Positions 50,298 to 59,512 of a stretch of DNA of 64,000 bases are shown here, piece by piece. Source of the stretch: Haloarchaeobius amylolyticus (GTDB taxonomy: Archaea > Halobacteriota > Halobacteria > Halobacteriales > Natrialbaceae); NCBI RefSeq assembly GCF_026616195.1, contig NZ_JANHDH010000002.1, positions 806,001-870,000 of the forward strand. The letters run 5' to 3'. Each line of letters opens with the position of its first letter. The first letter of the stretch is position 1. A model generated the notes under the pieces. That model searched no databases. It was not told where the DNA came from and saw only the letters and a list, made by a program, of their open reading frames with translations. The position numbers were made by a program, and so were the translations under genes.

Positions 50298-52133
50298 ATG
50301 ACCGACGAGGACGTGGCCGGGACGGACGACCCGGTCGGAGACGACGAGCCGACCACCAGCGACCCCGACGACCGGACCGAGTTCGTCCGCCGGGCACCGG
50401 CCTCGACCGACCACGACGAACTGCTGTCGCTGCTGTCGCGTCACGACCTCGCGTTCGCCCGCGACCCGCAGGAGCCAGACGACCCGAGCGTCTTCGAGTT
50501 CGACCCCGACGAGCCGGCGGACGGGACGTTCCCGCAGTCGGTCGCCAGCGGCGGCCCGACCAGCGAGGGCGTCATCCTCTGGACGCGCATCGACCCCGAG
50601 GTGTTCGACAACGACCGCCCGCTGGCGGTCGAGGTGGCGGAAGACGAAGGCTTCACCGAGGTCGTCCACCGCGGCGTCCTCGAGGACAGCGCGGCCATCG
50701 AGGCCCACGACTACACGGTGAAGGTCGACCTCGACGGCGTACTCGACTCCTTCAGCGTCTACTACTACCGGTTCGTCTACGGCGACACCGCGAGCAACGT
50801 CGGGCGGTGTCGGACCCTCCCGGCAGCCGACGACTCGCCCGACGAACTCTCGCTCGCGGTCCTCACCTGCCAGAACTACCTGAACGGCTACTACCCGGCG
50901 TACCACTACATCGCCCAGGCGGACATCGACTTCATCGTCCACGTCGGCGACTTCATCTACGAGTCCGCCGACGGGCACTTCAGGAGCCCGTTCGCCCCGG
51001 AGTACCCCGGGCGCGAGAAGGACTTCCCGAGCGGCTACAGCCTCGTCGAGTCGCTCGACGACTACCGCTATCTCTACCGGGTGTACAAGTCCGACCGCTT
51101 CCTCCAGCAGGCTCTCGAACAGCACACCATCATCCCGGCGTGGGACGACCACGAGATCGCCAACGACGTCCACTGGGACTACGAGGCCGACGCCCCGGCC
51201 GCCGACCACCCCCGCGGCGACGACCCAGAGTTCATGACCCGGCTCGCGGCCGACGCGATGCACGCCTGGTGGGAGTACATGCCCGCCCGCATCGAGTACG
51301 ACCACGAGGCCGACCGGCTGCAGGACCGGTTCCGGCTCTGGCGACGGTTCGACTTCGGCGACCTCGTCTCGCTCGTCATGACCGACGAGCGCCTGTTCCG
51401 GACCGCAGAGCGCGACCTGCTGTTGCCGACCGAGCGCGCGACCGCGCCCGAGCGCGAACCGCCGGACCGGACCATGCTCGGGCCGTCCCAGCTGCAGTGG
51501 TTCCTCGAGCAGGTCGAGGAGACACAGGAGAAGACGACCTGGACGGTCTGGTCCGACGAGGTCCTCACCCTCCCGTTCAAGGTCGGGGCCGGCCCGGCGA
51601 CGCTCTACCCGGTCCAGGGCGGCTGGGACGGCTATCGCCGGGAGCGCCAGTACCTGATGAACGCGCTCGCGGCCCGCGACGTGGAGAACTTCGTCACCAT
51701 CACCGGGGACATGCACTGCTACATCGCGGGCTACCAGCAGACCGAGTACCGCGACGCCCTCGACCACAAACTCGTCGGGCCGGTCGACGAGGACAAGCGC
51801 GTCGGCGTCGAGTTCATGACGCCCGCGCTCACCAGCCTGAACGTCGCCGAGGCCGTCGGGCTGACGGAGGGGCCGCTGGCCAAGCCCACGGAGCGCATCC
51901 TCCGGAAGGCCGTCACCCTCCAGAACCCCCACATCGAGTTCTTCGACAGCCACCACTGGGGCTACTCGGTCGTCACGTTCACCGAGGACGACTGCACCTA
52001 CGTCGGCTACAGCGTCGACAAGTCGGTCGACTCGCCCGATGCACCGCGAGAACTCATCACGGCCCAGCGCGTGCCCGCCGGCGAGGTCCGGCTGGAGGAC
52101 GTGACCGACGAGTACCGGCGCGGGAAGAGCTGA
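50298..52133 (+). CDS. PhoD-family phosphatase/phosphodiesterase
   Basis: A 611-residue calcineurin-like enzyme of the alkaline phosphatase D family. An N-terminal Ig/fibronectin-like domain (about 60-170, GTFPQSVASGGPTSEGVILWTRI) precedes the metallophosphatase core: LTCQNYLNGYYPAYHYIAQADIDFIVHVGDFIYE, WDDHEIANDV, ITGDMHCYIAGYQ. PhoD enzymes hydrolyse phosphodiesters, usually outside the cell; here I see no Tat or Sec signal, only an acidic N-terminus, so localisation is open. Metals are probably Fe and Ca, as in the family. Confidence 0.9.
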   Translation: MTDEDVAGTDDPVGDDEPTTSDPDDRTEFVRRAPASTDHDELLSLLSRHDLAFARDPQEPDDPSVFEFDPDEPADGTFPQSVASGGPTSEGVILWTRIDPEVFDNDRPLAVEVAEDEGFTEVVHRGVLEDSAAIEAHDYTVKVDLDGVLDSFSVYYYRFVYGDTASNVGRCRTLPAADDSPDELSLAVLTCQNYLNGYYPAYHYIAQADIDFIVHVGDFIYESADGHFRSPFAPEYPGREKDFPSGYSLVESLDDYRYLYRVYKSDRFLQQALEQHTIIPAWDDHEIANDVHWDYEADAPAADHPRGDDPEFMTRLAADAMHAWWEYMPARIEYDHEADRLQDRFRLWRRFDFGDLVSLVMTDERLFRTAERDLLLPTERATAPEREPPDRTMLGPSQLQWFLEQVEETQEKTTWTVWSDEVLTLPFKVGAGPATLYPVQGGWDGYRRERQYLMNALAARDVENFVTITGDMHCYIAGYQQTEYRDALDHKLVGPVDEDKRVGVEFMTPALTSLNVAEAVGLTEGPLAKPTERILRKAVTLQNPHIEFFDSHHWGYSVVTFTEDDCTYVGYSVDKSVDSPDAPRELITAQRVPAGEVRLEDVTDEYRRGKS

Positions 52134-52191
52134 CCGTCGTCGGGGGGTCACGACCGGTGAAACTAAGCACCCTGCGAAAGTTCATGGCAGT

Positions 52192-52329
52192 ATGGAACTC
52201 CCCATCGACTACGAGCACCCGTCGTGGCTCTCGGCGGCCGGCGTGCTGGGCGGCTACGGTGCCATCCTCGCCGTGATGACGGTCCTCCTGTTCGGCCTGC
52301 CGCTGGCCCTGTTCGTCCTGCTCGGTTAA
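52192..52329 (+). CDS. 45-residue membrane protein
   Basis: Short reading frame MELPIDYEHPSWLSAAGVLG... with one long or two short membrane segments (about 14-44, VLGGYGAILAVMTVLLFGLPLALFVLLG). TATA-like AAACTAAG (52160-52167) lies about 25 nt upstream. Its TAA overlaps the stop of the hydrolase on the other strand (TTAA at 52326-52329). Base composition suits a real gene; function unknown. Confidence 0.55.
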   Translation: MELPIDYEHPSWLSAAGVLGGYGAILAVMTVLLFGLPLALFVLLG

Positions 52330-53225
52330 CCCGACAGCCACGAGCAGACGTCACCGCGTGACTCGACGAGGACCGACAGGTGGTCCTCGTCGGCCACGCG
52401 TTCGATTCTCGCGTCCGGTACCGCCCCGGAGAGCCACTGCGCCGTCTCGATGGGCACGTTCTCGTCGGCGGTGCCGTACCAGCCCCTGACCGGGCAGGAG
52501 ATGTCTCCGTATCGGATGTCCCACGACGAGTGGACGGCCCGGCTGTCCGCGACGGCCCCCGCGGGACCGTGGTCGAAGGCGGCCCGGTACTCGGTCGCCA
52601 GCACCGCCTCGACCGTCCGGGAGCCGTGGACAGACACGTCCCCGATGGGCTGGTCGGTGACGAACGAGAGGAACGCCTCGTCGTCCTGCCGGTTCATGAG
52701 CCACGCCTGCGCCCGGAAGATGAGCCCGAGCAGCCGCGGCGTCCGCCGGGAGAGGGTGGCCATGACCTGGATGAACCGGCTGGCGTCGATGTCCGCGGCG
52801 GGTGGGGCCATCCCGGCCACGATGGCGGCGCGGGAGACGCGGTCGGACTCGGCGGCGACCGCGAGGGCGTGCGGGCCGCCGGCGGAGAAGCCACAGACGG
52901 CGAACGACTCGAATCCGAGGTGGTCCGCGAGGTCGACCACGTCGTCGGCCCAGTCGGCCAGGGTCCGGTCGCGCTTCGGGCTCGACTCGCCGTAGCCGGG
53001 TCGGTCGGGGACGACGACCCGGAGTCCCGCGGCGGCTGCGGTGTCCGCGAGGAAGCCGCCGAAGTGGCGCGACCCGGGGAGGCCGTGGAAGGCGAGGACC
53101 GGTTCGCCGTCGGGGTCGCCGTACTCGGCGAACGCGAGGGTCCGACCGTCGGCGAGGGTCACCGTCTGGGGGGCGTCGCTGGTGGGAGGGGCGGTGCCGG
53201 CAGGGGCGGCGGAACGTTCCTGCAT
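52326..53225 (-). CDS. Alpha/beta hydrolase
   Basis: A 299-residue enzyme. LADGRTLAFAEYGDPDGEPVLAFHGLPGSR (oxyanion HGLPGS), nucleophile elbow VCGFSAGGPHA with Ser about 120, acid in GTADENVPIE and His in ADEDHLSVL complete a classic triad. Substrate unknown; esterase or epoxide-hydrolase-like activity is possible. ATG 53225 is the most downstream reasonable start; an upstream in-frame ATG at 53252 adds nine residues. Confidence 0.87.
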   Translation of the reverse strand: MQERSAAPAGTAPPTSDAPQTVTLADGRTLAFAEYGDPDGEPVLAFHGLPGSRHFGGFLADTAAAAGLRVVVPDRPGYGESSPKRDRTLADWADDVVDLADHLGFESFAVCGFSAGGPHALAVAAESDRVSRAAIVAGMAPPAADIDASRFIQVMATLSRRTPRLLGLIFRAQAWLMNRQDDEAFLSFVTDQPIGDVSVHGSRTVEAVLATEYRAAFDHGPAGAVADSRAVHSSWDIRYGDISCPVRGWYGTADENVPIETAQWLSGAVPDARIERVADEDHLSVLVESRGDVCSWLSG

Positions 53226-53275
53226 ACGCGAGGCTCGGTCGTGCGGGGGCAAAAAACCGGGTGTGGTGTGTCAGC

Positions 53276-54898
53276 CTACGACCGCCAGTACGCTCGCGTC
53301 AGCAACACGAGCACGGGGAATATCTCCAGGCGACCGATCCACATCAGCGCGACCATGAACAGTTTCGCCTCCGGGGTGAAGTTCAGGTAGCTCCCCATCG
53401 GCCCGACCATCTGGAGGCCCGGCCCGATGTTCCCTAGGGTCGCCGCCACCGCGGTCATCGCCTCGATGACGCTCAGGGTCTCCGGGCCGAACACCGCGGC
53501 GTCGGCCACGAGCACCAGCGTCGAGAGGAAGAAGAGTGCGAGGTACAGCAGCGTGAACGCGTAGATGCCACGCAGGGCGCGCTCGTCCAGCGACCGCCCG
53601 CGCAGCCGGACCGGCCGGACCGCGTTGGGGTGGACCGTCGAGAACAGCTCGCGCTTGATGGACTTCAGGATGACGAGCCAGCGGATGATCTTGATGGCCC
53701 CACCGGTCGACCCGGCCGAGCCGCCGATGAACATCGCGATGACGAGGACGTACTGCGAGGGGCCGCCCCACGCGTTGAAGTCCATCGTCGCGTACCCGGT
53801 CGTGGTGACGATGGAGACCACCTGGAACACGGCGTGCCGGAGCGAGGCCTCGAGGTCGCCCGTGATGGGGAACGTGTAGCCGAGGAAGGTCTGGTTCACG
53901 CCGTCGTACAGGCCGGTCTGGGCCGCGGTCGACAGGCCGGGGTCGACGTAGAGGAAGCCGGTCAGCACGGCCGAGAGGACGGCGATGATGCCGGCGTAGA
54001 AGCGGAACTCGACGTCCTCGAGCAGCGGCCGTATCTCGCCGTTCGAGACGTGCCAGAACAGCGCGAAGTTGGTCCCCGCGGCCATCATGAACGGGACGAA
54101 CACCCACTGGACGATCTCGGCGAACGCCTCGATGGAGCGCGCCTCCGGCGAGAACCCGCCGGTCGCCATCGTCGTGAAGCCGTGGGCGATGGCGTTGTAG
54201 GCGGTCATGTTCGGGGCCATCCCGACGACGTGCAGGCCGTACAGCAGGACCATCTCCAGCACCGTGATGCCGGCGTAGATGACCCACAGGGCACGGGCCG
54301 TCTCGGCGATGCGGGGCGTGAGCTTCTCGATGCCCGGCCCCGGCGCCTCGGCGTCCATCAGCTGGGCGCCACCGACGGAGAGTTCGGGCAGGATGGCGAC
54401 CGCGAGGACGACGATACCCATGCCGCCGAGCCACTGGGTCTGCTGGCGCCACATCATCAGCCCGCGCGAGTGGGTCTGGAAGGAGATGTCGCCCATCACC
54501 GTCGCCCCGGTCGTCGTGAACCCACTCATCGTCTCGAAGATGGCGTTCTCGGGCCGGTGGAGCGTCGTCTCGACGAGGTAGACGAACTGGCCGTTCTGGT
54601 AGGTCAGCCCCTCCAGCATGTACGGGATGGCGCCGACGAGGGAGACGGCGACCCACGTCATGGCGACCATCAGGAACCCCTCGCGGGCCCCGAGGTCGGG
54701 GTCGGGGTCGAGGCGCTCCATCGCCGTTCCCGCGACCACTGCCACGGTCGCGGTCACGAAGAACGGGAGGATGTACGGGACGAACTCGTCACCGTAGAGG
54801 AACCCCGTGACGATGGGGACGACGAGGGCCACCGCGAGGTACTTCACCACGCGGCCGACGAGGCTCGTGCTCGCGCGCCAGTCTACCTTGAGTCTCAT
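53276..54898 (-). CDS. trkH: TrkH-family potassium uptake membrane subunit
   Basis: A 540-residue K+ channel-like subunit with the four repeated M1-P-M2 units; filter-like stretches are seen in SGFTTTGATVMGD and VTTTGYATMDFN. Potassium uptake is essential to a salt-in halophile. It is translated with TrkA: its ATG overlaps the TrkA stop (54895-54898). TrkA regulates it by binding NAD(H)/nucleotides. Confidence 0.94.
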   Translation of the reverse strand: MRLKVDWRASTSLVGRVVKYLAVALVVPIVTGFLYGDEFVPYILPFFVTATVAVVAGTAMERLDPDPDLGAREGFLMVAMTWVAVSLVGAIPYMLEGLTYQNGQFVYLVETTLHRPENAIFETMSGFTTTGATVMGDISFQTHSRGLMMWRQQTQWLGGMGIVVLAVAILPELSVGGAQLMDAEAPGPGIEKLTPRIAETARALWVIYAGITVLEMVLLYGLHVVGMAPNMTAYNAIAHGFTTMATGGFSPEARSIEAFAEIVQWVFVPFMMAAGTNFALFWHVSNGEIRPLLEDVEFRFYAGIIAVLSAVLTGFLYVDPGLSTAAQTGLYDGVNQTFLGYTFPITGDLEASLRHAVFQVVSIVTTTGYATMDFNAWGGPSQYVLVIAMFIGGSAGSTGGAIKIIRWLVILKSIKRELFSTVHPNAVRPVRLRGRSLDERALRGIYAFTLLYLALFFLSTLVLVADAAVFGPETLSVIEAMTAVAATLGNIGPGLQMVGPMGSYLNFTPEAKLFMVALMWIGRLEIFPVLVLLTRAYWRS

Positions 54899-56232
54899 AG
54901 TCTGGGGGCCACGTCGTCGAGGACGGTCGCGTCGAGGAAGACGACGATGTGGTCACCCGGCTCGACGACGGTGTTCCCACGCGGCGTGATGAGGGTGTCG
55001 TCGCGGGTGATGGCGCCGATGACGACCCCGCGGGGGAGTTCACCCGCCACGTCCCGGATGGAACGCCCGGCGAGCAGGCTGTCGCCGTCGATCTCGATCT
55101 CGAGTACCTCCGCCCGGTCGGACTCGATGATGGCGACGTTCTCGGTGTGCTCCTCGCGGGTGAACCGGGTGATCTCCTCGGCGGTCACCTCGCGCGGGTT
55201 GACCGCCACGTCGACGCCGACCGCCTCGAACAGCTCGACGTAGTTGCCGTTCTCGACGATGGCGACGGTCCGGCGCGCGCCCAGGCGCTTCGTGAGCAGG
55301 GAGACGAGCAGGTTCTTCTCGTCCGATTCGAGGGCGGCCACGACGAGGTCCGCGTCGTCGATGTGCTCCTCGACGAGGAAGTCCATGTTCGTCGCGTCGT
55401 TCTCGAGGACGATACTCCCGGGGAGCTGGTCCGCGAGCAGGCGGGCCCGCTCCGGGTCGTGCTCGATGAGCCGGGGCGTCACCCCGCGGGCCTCGAACAG
55501 CCGCGCGACCTGGTAGCCGATCTCGCCGCCGCCGATGATGAACACCTCGTCGGCGGAGTCGAGCGTGCTCGCGGGCGTGAGCGAGGTCGCGAACTTGCGG
55601 ACGCTCTCGGGGCTCCCGATGACGATGACCTGGTCGCCGGGGTCGATGACCGTCTCCCCACGTGGGATGGTCACGTCGCCGTTGCGGATGATGGCCGCGA
55701 ACGTCAGGGACTCGAAGCGGTCGGCGTTCTGGACGGTCTGGTTCGCGACCGTCGAGTCCTCGGTGATCTCGAACTGGGCCATCCGGACCCGGCCGTTCGC
55801 GAAGGAGTCCACGTCCTGTGCGCCGGGCAGGCCGGCGATGCGGACGACCGACTGGGCGGTCAGCAGGTCGGTACAGACCATGAAGTCGACGCCGAAGGCC
55901 CCCTTCGACCCCTGCCAGGTGTTGAGGAAGTCGGTCTTCTTCACCCGGGCGATGGTGAAGGGGTCGCCACAGGTCTTGGCGGTCGAACACGCGACGATGT
56001 TCGCCTCGTCGCGGTCCGTGCTGGCGATGAGCATATCCGTCTCTCCGATGCCCGCCTCCTCAAGCGTCGAGAGCGAGGTCCCGTCGCCTTCGATGGGCAA
56101 CACGTCGAGTTCGTAGGTGAGCGATTCCACGCGGTCGCCGTCGGTGTCGATGACGACGACCTCGTGACTTTCGGACAGGCTCGCGGCGATGTTCGAGCCC
56201 ACCTCTCCGGCTCCGATGACGATTACACGCAT
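54895..56232 (-). CDS. trkA: TrkA, cytoplasmic regulator of potassium uptake
   Basis: A 445-residue protein with two RCK_N-RCK_C units: IVIGAGEVGSNIAASLSESHEVVVIDTD (GxGxxG at 7-12) and a second near residue 230 (FIIGGGEIGYQVARLFEARGVTPRLIEHD). RCK_C domains end each half (VIPRGETVIDPGDQVIVIGS; ITPRGNTVVEPGDHIVVFLD). It gates TrkH. Gene order TrkA then TrkH, overlapping ATGA, is common in haloarchaea. Confidence 0.95.
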   Translation of the reverse strand: MRVIVIGAGEVGSNIAASLSESHEVVVIDTDGDRVESLTYELDVLPIEGDGTSLSTLEEAGIGETDMLIASTDRDEANIVACSTAKTCGDPFTIARVKKTDFLNTWQGSKGAFGVDFMVCTDLLTAQSVVRIAGLPGAQDVDSFANGRVRMAQFEITEDSTVANQTVQNADRFESLTFAAIIRNGDVTIPRGETVIDPGDQVIVIGSPESVRKFATSLTPASTLDSADEVFIIGGGEIGYQVARLFEARGVTPRLIEHDPERARLLADQLPGSIVLENDATNMDFLVEEHIDDADLVVAALESDEKNLLVSLLTKRLGARRTVAIVENGNYVELFEAVGVDVAVNPREVTAEEITRFTREEHTENVAIIESDRAEVLEIEIDGDSLLAGRSIRDVAGELPRGVVIGAITRDDTLITPRGNTVVEPGDHIVVFLDATVLDDVAPRL

Positions 56233-56295
56233 AGAGACTGGTCTCGCTAGATAGTCCGCGCTTGACAGGGGGAGGACAAGAGGATTGTTATTCGG

Positions 56296-56841
56296 TCAGT
56301 CCACGGCAGTCGTTATCTCGAGGTCGACCGAGCGGCGCTGTCCCTCGAGGTCGGCGACGATGCGCTCGACGATGCGCTGGGCCTCCTTCTTGACCTTCGG
56401 TTTCACCTTCTCGATGACCCAGGCGAGCGAGACGAACCGCGGGATGTCGATGTTGCCGGCGTGGGCCGACTCCGGGTCGTAGGTGACGAGGAAGGTGACC
56501 TCCGAGGCCGGCGTGTCCTCGTCGGGTGCCTGCTCGGGGACGGACTCGACGTGCCACTGGCCGGTCGCGTCGATGTCCTTGATGATCTTCCAGTCGATGA
56601 CGTTCGGCGGTTCCACGCCGGTCACCTCCGAGCGTGCCGTGTAGGTCAGTTTCCACCACGCGAAGTGGAGGTCGTAGCGCGTGCCCGGCCCGCCGTCGCC
56701 GTCCTGGCCGACGTCCTTCAGGTACTTCGAGTAGCGGGCGTACCGGGGGAAGTCGAGCAGGAACTCGTAGACTTCCTCGGGCGGCAGATAGACGACCGTC
56801 GTGACCTCGATACGTTCCACAGCCGTGTTACTCTCACTCAC
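56296..56841 (-). CDS. SRPBCC (START/Coq10-like) family protein
   Basis: A 181-residue helix-grip protein: VERIEVTTVVYLPPEEVYEFLLDFPRYARYSKYLKDVG then the sheet GTRYDLHFAWWKLTYTARSEVTGVEPPNVIDWKIIKD. Such proteins bind hydrophobic ligands (quinones or lipids). It ends with a basic C-terminal helix (VKPKVKKEAQRIVERIVADLEGQRRS). A GTG at 56841 (VSESNTAVERIE) is used as the start; a nearby GTG at 56844 is equally possible. Divergent from the flavoprotein gene. Confidence 0.82.
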   Translation of the reverse strand: MSESNTAVERIEVTTVVYLPPEEVYEFLLDFPRYARYSKYLKDVGQDGDGGPGTRYDLHFAWWKLTYTARSEVTGVEPPNVIDWKIIKDIDATGQWHVESVPEQAPDEDTPASEVTFLVTYDPESAHAGNIDIPRFVSLAWVIEKVKPKVKKEAQRIVERIVADLEGQRRSVDLEITTAVD

Positions 56842-56961
56842 CACGTAAGCCTTTCCGTCGGCACACCGTCGTCCGGTCTCACCACGGCTGAACGGTGCGA
56901 TTCGGCCCTCTGGACGCCCGGAAGAGCACGACTTTTGTCCGGTCCCGGCCGAGAGTCGCGC

Positions 56962-57696
56962 ATGGACTGCGACGTCTGCATCGTCGGCGGCGGTGTCGCC
57001 GGCCTCTCCGCGGGTATCTTCACCGCCCGCGCCGGCCTCGACACGCTGGTCGTCAACGACGGCGAATCGATCCTCTACCGCAACGCGCACCTGGAGAACT
57101 TCCCGGGCTTCCCCGAGGGCGTCGACGCGCGCCGGTTCCACCAGCAGACCCGCGCCCAGGCCGGGAACGCCGGCTGCGAGTTCCTCACCGGCCGGGTGAC
57201 CGACGTGGCCGGCGACCTCGAATCGGGCTTCACCGTGACGGTGGACGACGACGCCGAACTCACCGCGGGGAGAATCGTCGCCGCCTCCTGGTCCGACGCC
57301 TCCTACCTCGACGGCCTCGGCGTCGACACCGAGGACCGCGGGAGCAAGACGTTCCTGGAGGTCGACCACGCGGGCCGGACGAACGTCGAGGGCATCTACG
57401 CCGCGGGCCGCCTCGCCGACCAGTACCACCAGGCAATCGTCTGTGCCGGCCACGGTGCGACCGTCGGGCTGACCATCGTCCACGAGTCCGACGTGAACTT
57501 CTACCACGACTGGGTGACGCCGAAGGGGTACTTCACCGGGCGGGGCCGCGACGTGCCGCCGGGCTGTGCGGAGATAGACGACGAGGAACGCCTGGTGCGG
57601 GACGAGGCTGCCCGCGAGGCGAACCGCGCCTACGCCGAACCCCTGGAAGACGAGCCGCGGATGCACCCGAGCGTCGACCCGGACGACATCGACTGA
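56962..57696 (+). CDS. Short thioredoxin-reductase-like FAD protein
   Basis: A 244-residue flavoprotein. The start CDVCIVGGGVAGLSAGIFTARAGLDTLVVND is the FAD Rossmann motif and NVEGIYAAGRLADQYHQAIVCAGHGATVGLTI is the C-terminal FAD motif of the thioredoxin-reductase family. The region between them, normally the NADPH domain with the redox CxxC, is missing, and no CxxC exists. The protein may be an NADPH-independent flavoenzyme or use another redox partner. Leaderless start at ATG 56962. Confidence 0.82.
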   Translation: MDCDVCIVGGGVAGLSAGIFTARAGLDTLVVNDGESILYRNAHLENFPGFPEGVDARRFHQQTRAQAGNAGCEFLTGRVTDVAGDLESGFTVTVDDDAELTAGRIVAASWSDASYLDGLGVDTEDRGSKTFLEVDHAGRTNVEGIYAAGRLADQYHQAIVCAGHGATVGLTIVHESDVNFYHDWVTPKGYFTGRGRDVPPGCAEIDDEERLVRDEAAREANRAYAEPLEDEPRMHPSVDPDDID

Positions 57697-57759
57697 TTCT
57701 TCGACCGCTTTCGACACGCGACCGACACACCCGTAACCCATGCGCCCGAACCGGGTGCC

Positions 57760-58959
57760 ATGAGCATGCTCGACGGTGTGAACGTCGCCCTCGGCGTGAC
57801 CGGCTCCATCGCGGCCGTGAAGACGGTCGAGCTGGCCCACGAGTTGCGCCGCCGGGGGGCCGAGGTCCGGGCGGTGATGACGAACAGCGCGCAGGGCATC
57901 ATCCACCCGTGGTCGGTCGAGTTCGCGACCGACACCGAGGTCGTCACCGAGATTACGGGCAAGGTCGAACACGTCGAACTCTGCGGGCGCGACGAGTGGG
58001 CAGACGTGCTGCTGGTGGCGCCGGCGACGGCGAACACGGTCGGGAAGATCGCCCACGCCGTCGACGACACGCCCGTCACGACCTGCGCCACGACCGCCAT
58101 CGGGGCCGGGATCCCGGTCGTCGTCGCACCCGCGATGCACGAGCCGATGTACGACCACCCCGGCGTCCTCGAAGCCATCGAGAAACTCGAGGGCTGGGGC
58201 GTGGACTTCGTCGACCCGAGAATCGAGGAGGAGAAGGCCAAGATAGCCACAGAGGACGCCATCGCCCTCGCGGTCGCCCGCGCGACCGGCGAGTCGCCCC
58301 TCGCCGGAAAGGAGGTCGTCGTCACCAGCGGCGCGACCGCGGAGTCGGTCGACCCAGTCCGGCTACTGACGAACCGCTCCTCGGGCAAGATGGGCCGGGC
58401 GGTCGCCCGGGCCGCCCACGTCCTCGGGGCCGACGTGACGCTGGTCCACGCGACCGTCGGGCCGCATCCCCTGACCGGTGGCGCCGGGGTCTCGGACGTG
58501 CCCTACGCCGACCTCGTCTCGGTCGAGAGCGCGGGCGAGATGCTGGAGGCGACCCTCGACGCCTGCGAGGGTGCCGACGCGCTGGTTTCCGTCGCTGCCA
58601 TCAGCGACTACACGGTCGAGGCGAGCGACGAGAAGATACGCTCCGGACAGGAGGAACTCACGCTCTCGTTGTCGCCCACGCCGAAACTCATCGACACGGT
58701 CCGCGAGGCGTACCCGGACCTCCGCATCGTCGGCTTCAAGACCGAGACCAGCGGCGAGGACGAGCAGATGGTCGAGGCCGCCCGGAAGACGCTGGACCGG
58801 GCCGGACTGGCCTTCGTCGTCGCCAACGACGCCAGCGTCATGGGCAGCGACGAGACGCGGGCGTTGCTGGTGCACCAGCAGGCGTATTCGGAGTACAGGG
58901 GGCCGAAGGACGACCTCGGGCTGGAGGTCGCGCAGGCACTGGCGGCGACGTTGCCGTGA
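57760..58959 (+). CDS. coaBC: Bifunctional CoaBC (coenzyme A biosynthesis)
   Basis: A 399-residue enzyme with phosphopantothenoylcysteine decarboxylase (flavoprotein; LGVTGSIAAVKTVELAHELRRRGAEVRAVMT, VAPATANTVGKIAHAVDD, APAMHEPMY) followed by phosphopantothenate-cysteine ligase (VTSGATAESVDPVRLLTNRSSGKMGRAVARAA; AAISDYTVEASDEKIRSGQEEL; VGFKTETSG). It makes 4'-phosphopantetheine in the CoA pathway. Start ATG 57760 (alternative 57766). Confidence 0.96.
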   Translation: MSMLDGVNVALGVTGSIAAVKTVELAHELRRRGAEVRAVMTNSAQGIIHPWSVEFATDTEVVTEITGKVEHVELCGRDEWADVLLVAPATANTVGKIAHAVDDTPVTTCATTAIGAGIPVVVAPAMHEPMYDHPGVLEAIEKLEGWGVDFVDPRIEEEKAKIATEDAIALAVARATGESPLAGKEVVVTSGATAESVDPVRLLTNRSSGKMGRAVARAAHVLGADVTLVHATVGPHPLTGGAGVSDVPYADLVSVESAGEMLEATLDACEGADALVSVAAISDYTVEASDEKIRSGQEELTLSLSPTPKLIDTVREAYPDLRIVGFKTETSGEDEQMVEAARKTLDRAGLAFVVANDASVMGSDETRALLVHQQAYSEYRGPKDDLGLEVAQALAATLP

Positions 58960-59034
58960 GTCGGGTTCGAGCGCGGTGAAATCCGCGTTGCAGTCTGGGG
59001 AGTCTTTTTGACAGTTCTGATAGAATTCGATGGT

Positions 59035-59490
59035 GTGAATCGACGCAGGGTCCTCGCAGGTGTCGGCGGTTTCGTGACGCTTGGCGCTGGCTGTGTCTCG
59101 ATTAGCGACGATTCCCACCCGGAGTTCACCGTCGAGGACCCGCCGGAGTGGCTCCGGACGGCCGACGCCTGTTCTCCCGAGGAGCGTGTCGCAGTGCTCG
59201 ACGTGGGTGGCCCGCGAGGTTCGGTCGCCGATTCCACCGCGGTGGTCACGTACGGCGAGTTGCGCGAACAGTCGAGGCTCGTCTTCAGGTTCGGGGTCCA
59301 GCACGGGCGTGCAGTCACGTGTCGCGATGCAGGCGCGGAGGCGTTCATGGCGCTGCTGGGTGACGTGATGGAGGATGCGCTGGGACCGTATCGTGAGGAA
59401 CAGATGTACGGCGCCGATGCTGTCGCAGTCCGAGCGAAGCGGGGGTTCTACCGGATAGACCTGTGGGTGTACGACCAGGTGGTTCCGTGA
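59035..59490 (+). CDS. Small Tat lipoprotein
   Basis: A 151-residue protein with a GTG start at 59035 (NRRRVLAGVGGFVTLGAGC, Tat/lipobox) and mature sequence SISDDSHPEFTVEDPPEWLRTADACSPEER. GTG 59035 was selected since it sits about 30 nt after the TATA-like TCTTTTTGAC and gives a complete signal; another in-frame start at 59008 would push the signal inward. Mature Cys residues (DACSP, TCRDAG) may form a disulfide. Function unknown. Confidence 0.7.
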   Translation: MNRRRVLAGVGGFVTLGAGCVSISDDSHPEFTVEDPPEWLRTADACSPEERVAVLDVGGPRGSVADSTAVVTYGELREQSRLVFRFGVQHGRAVTCRDAGAEAFMALLGDVMEDALGPYREEQMYGADAVAVRAKRGFYRIDLWVYDQVVP

Positions 59491-59512
59491 GGCACGCAGC
59501 AGAGGTGGTCTT

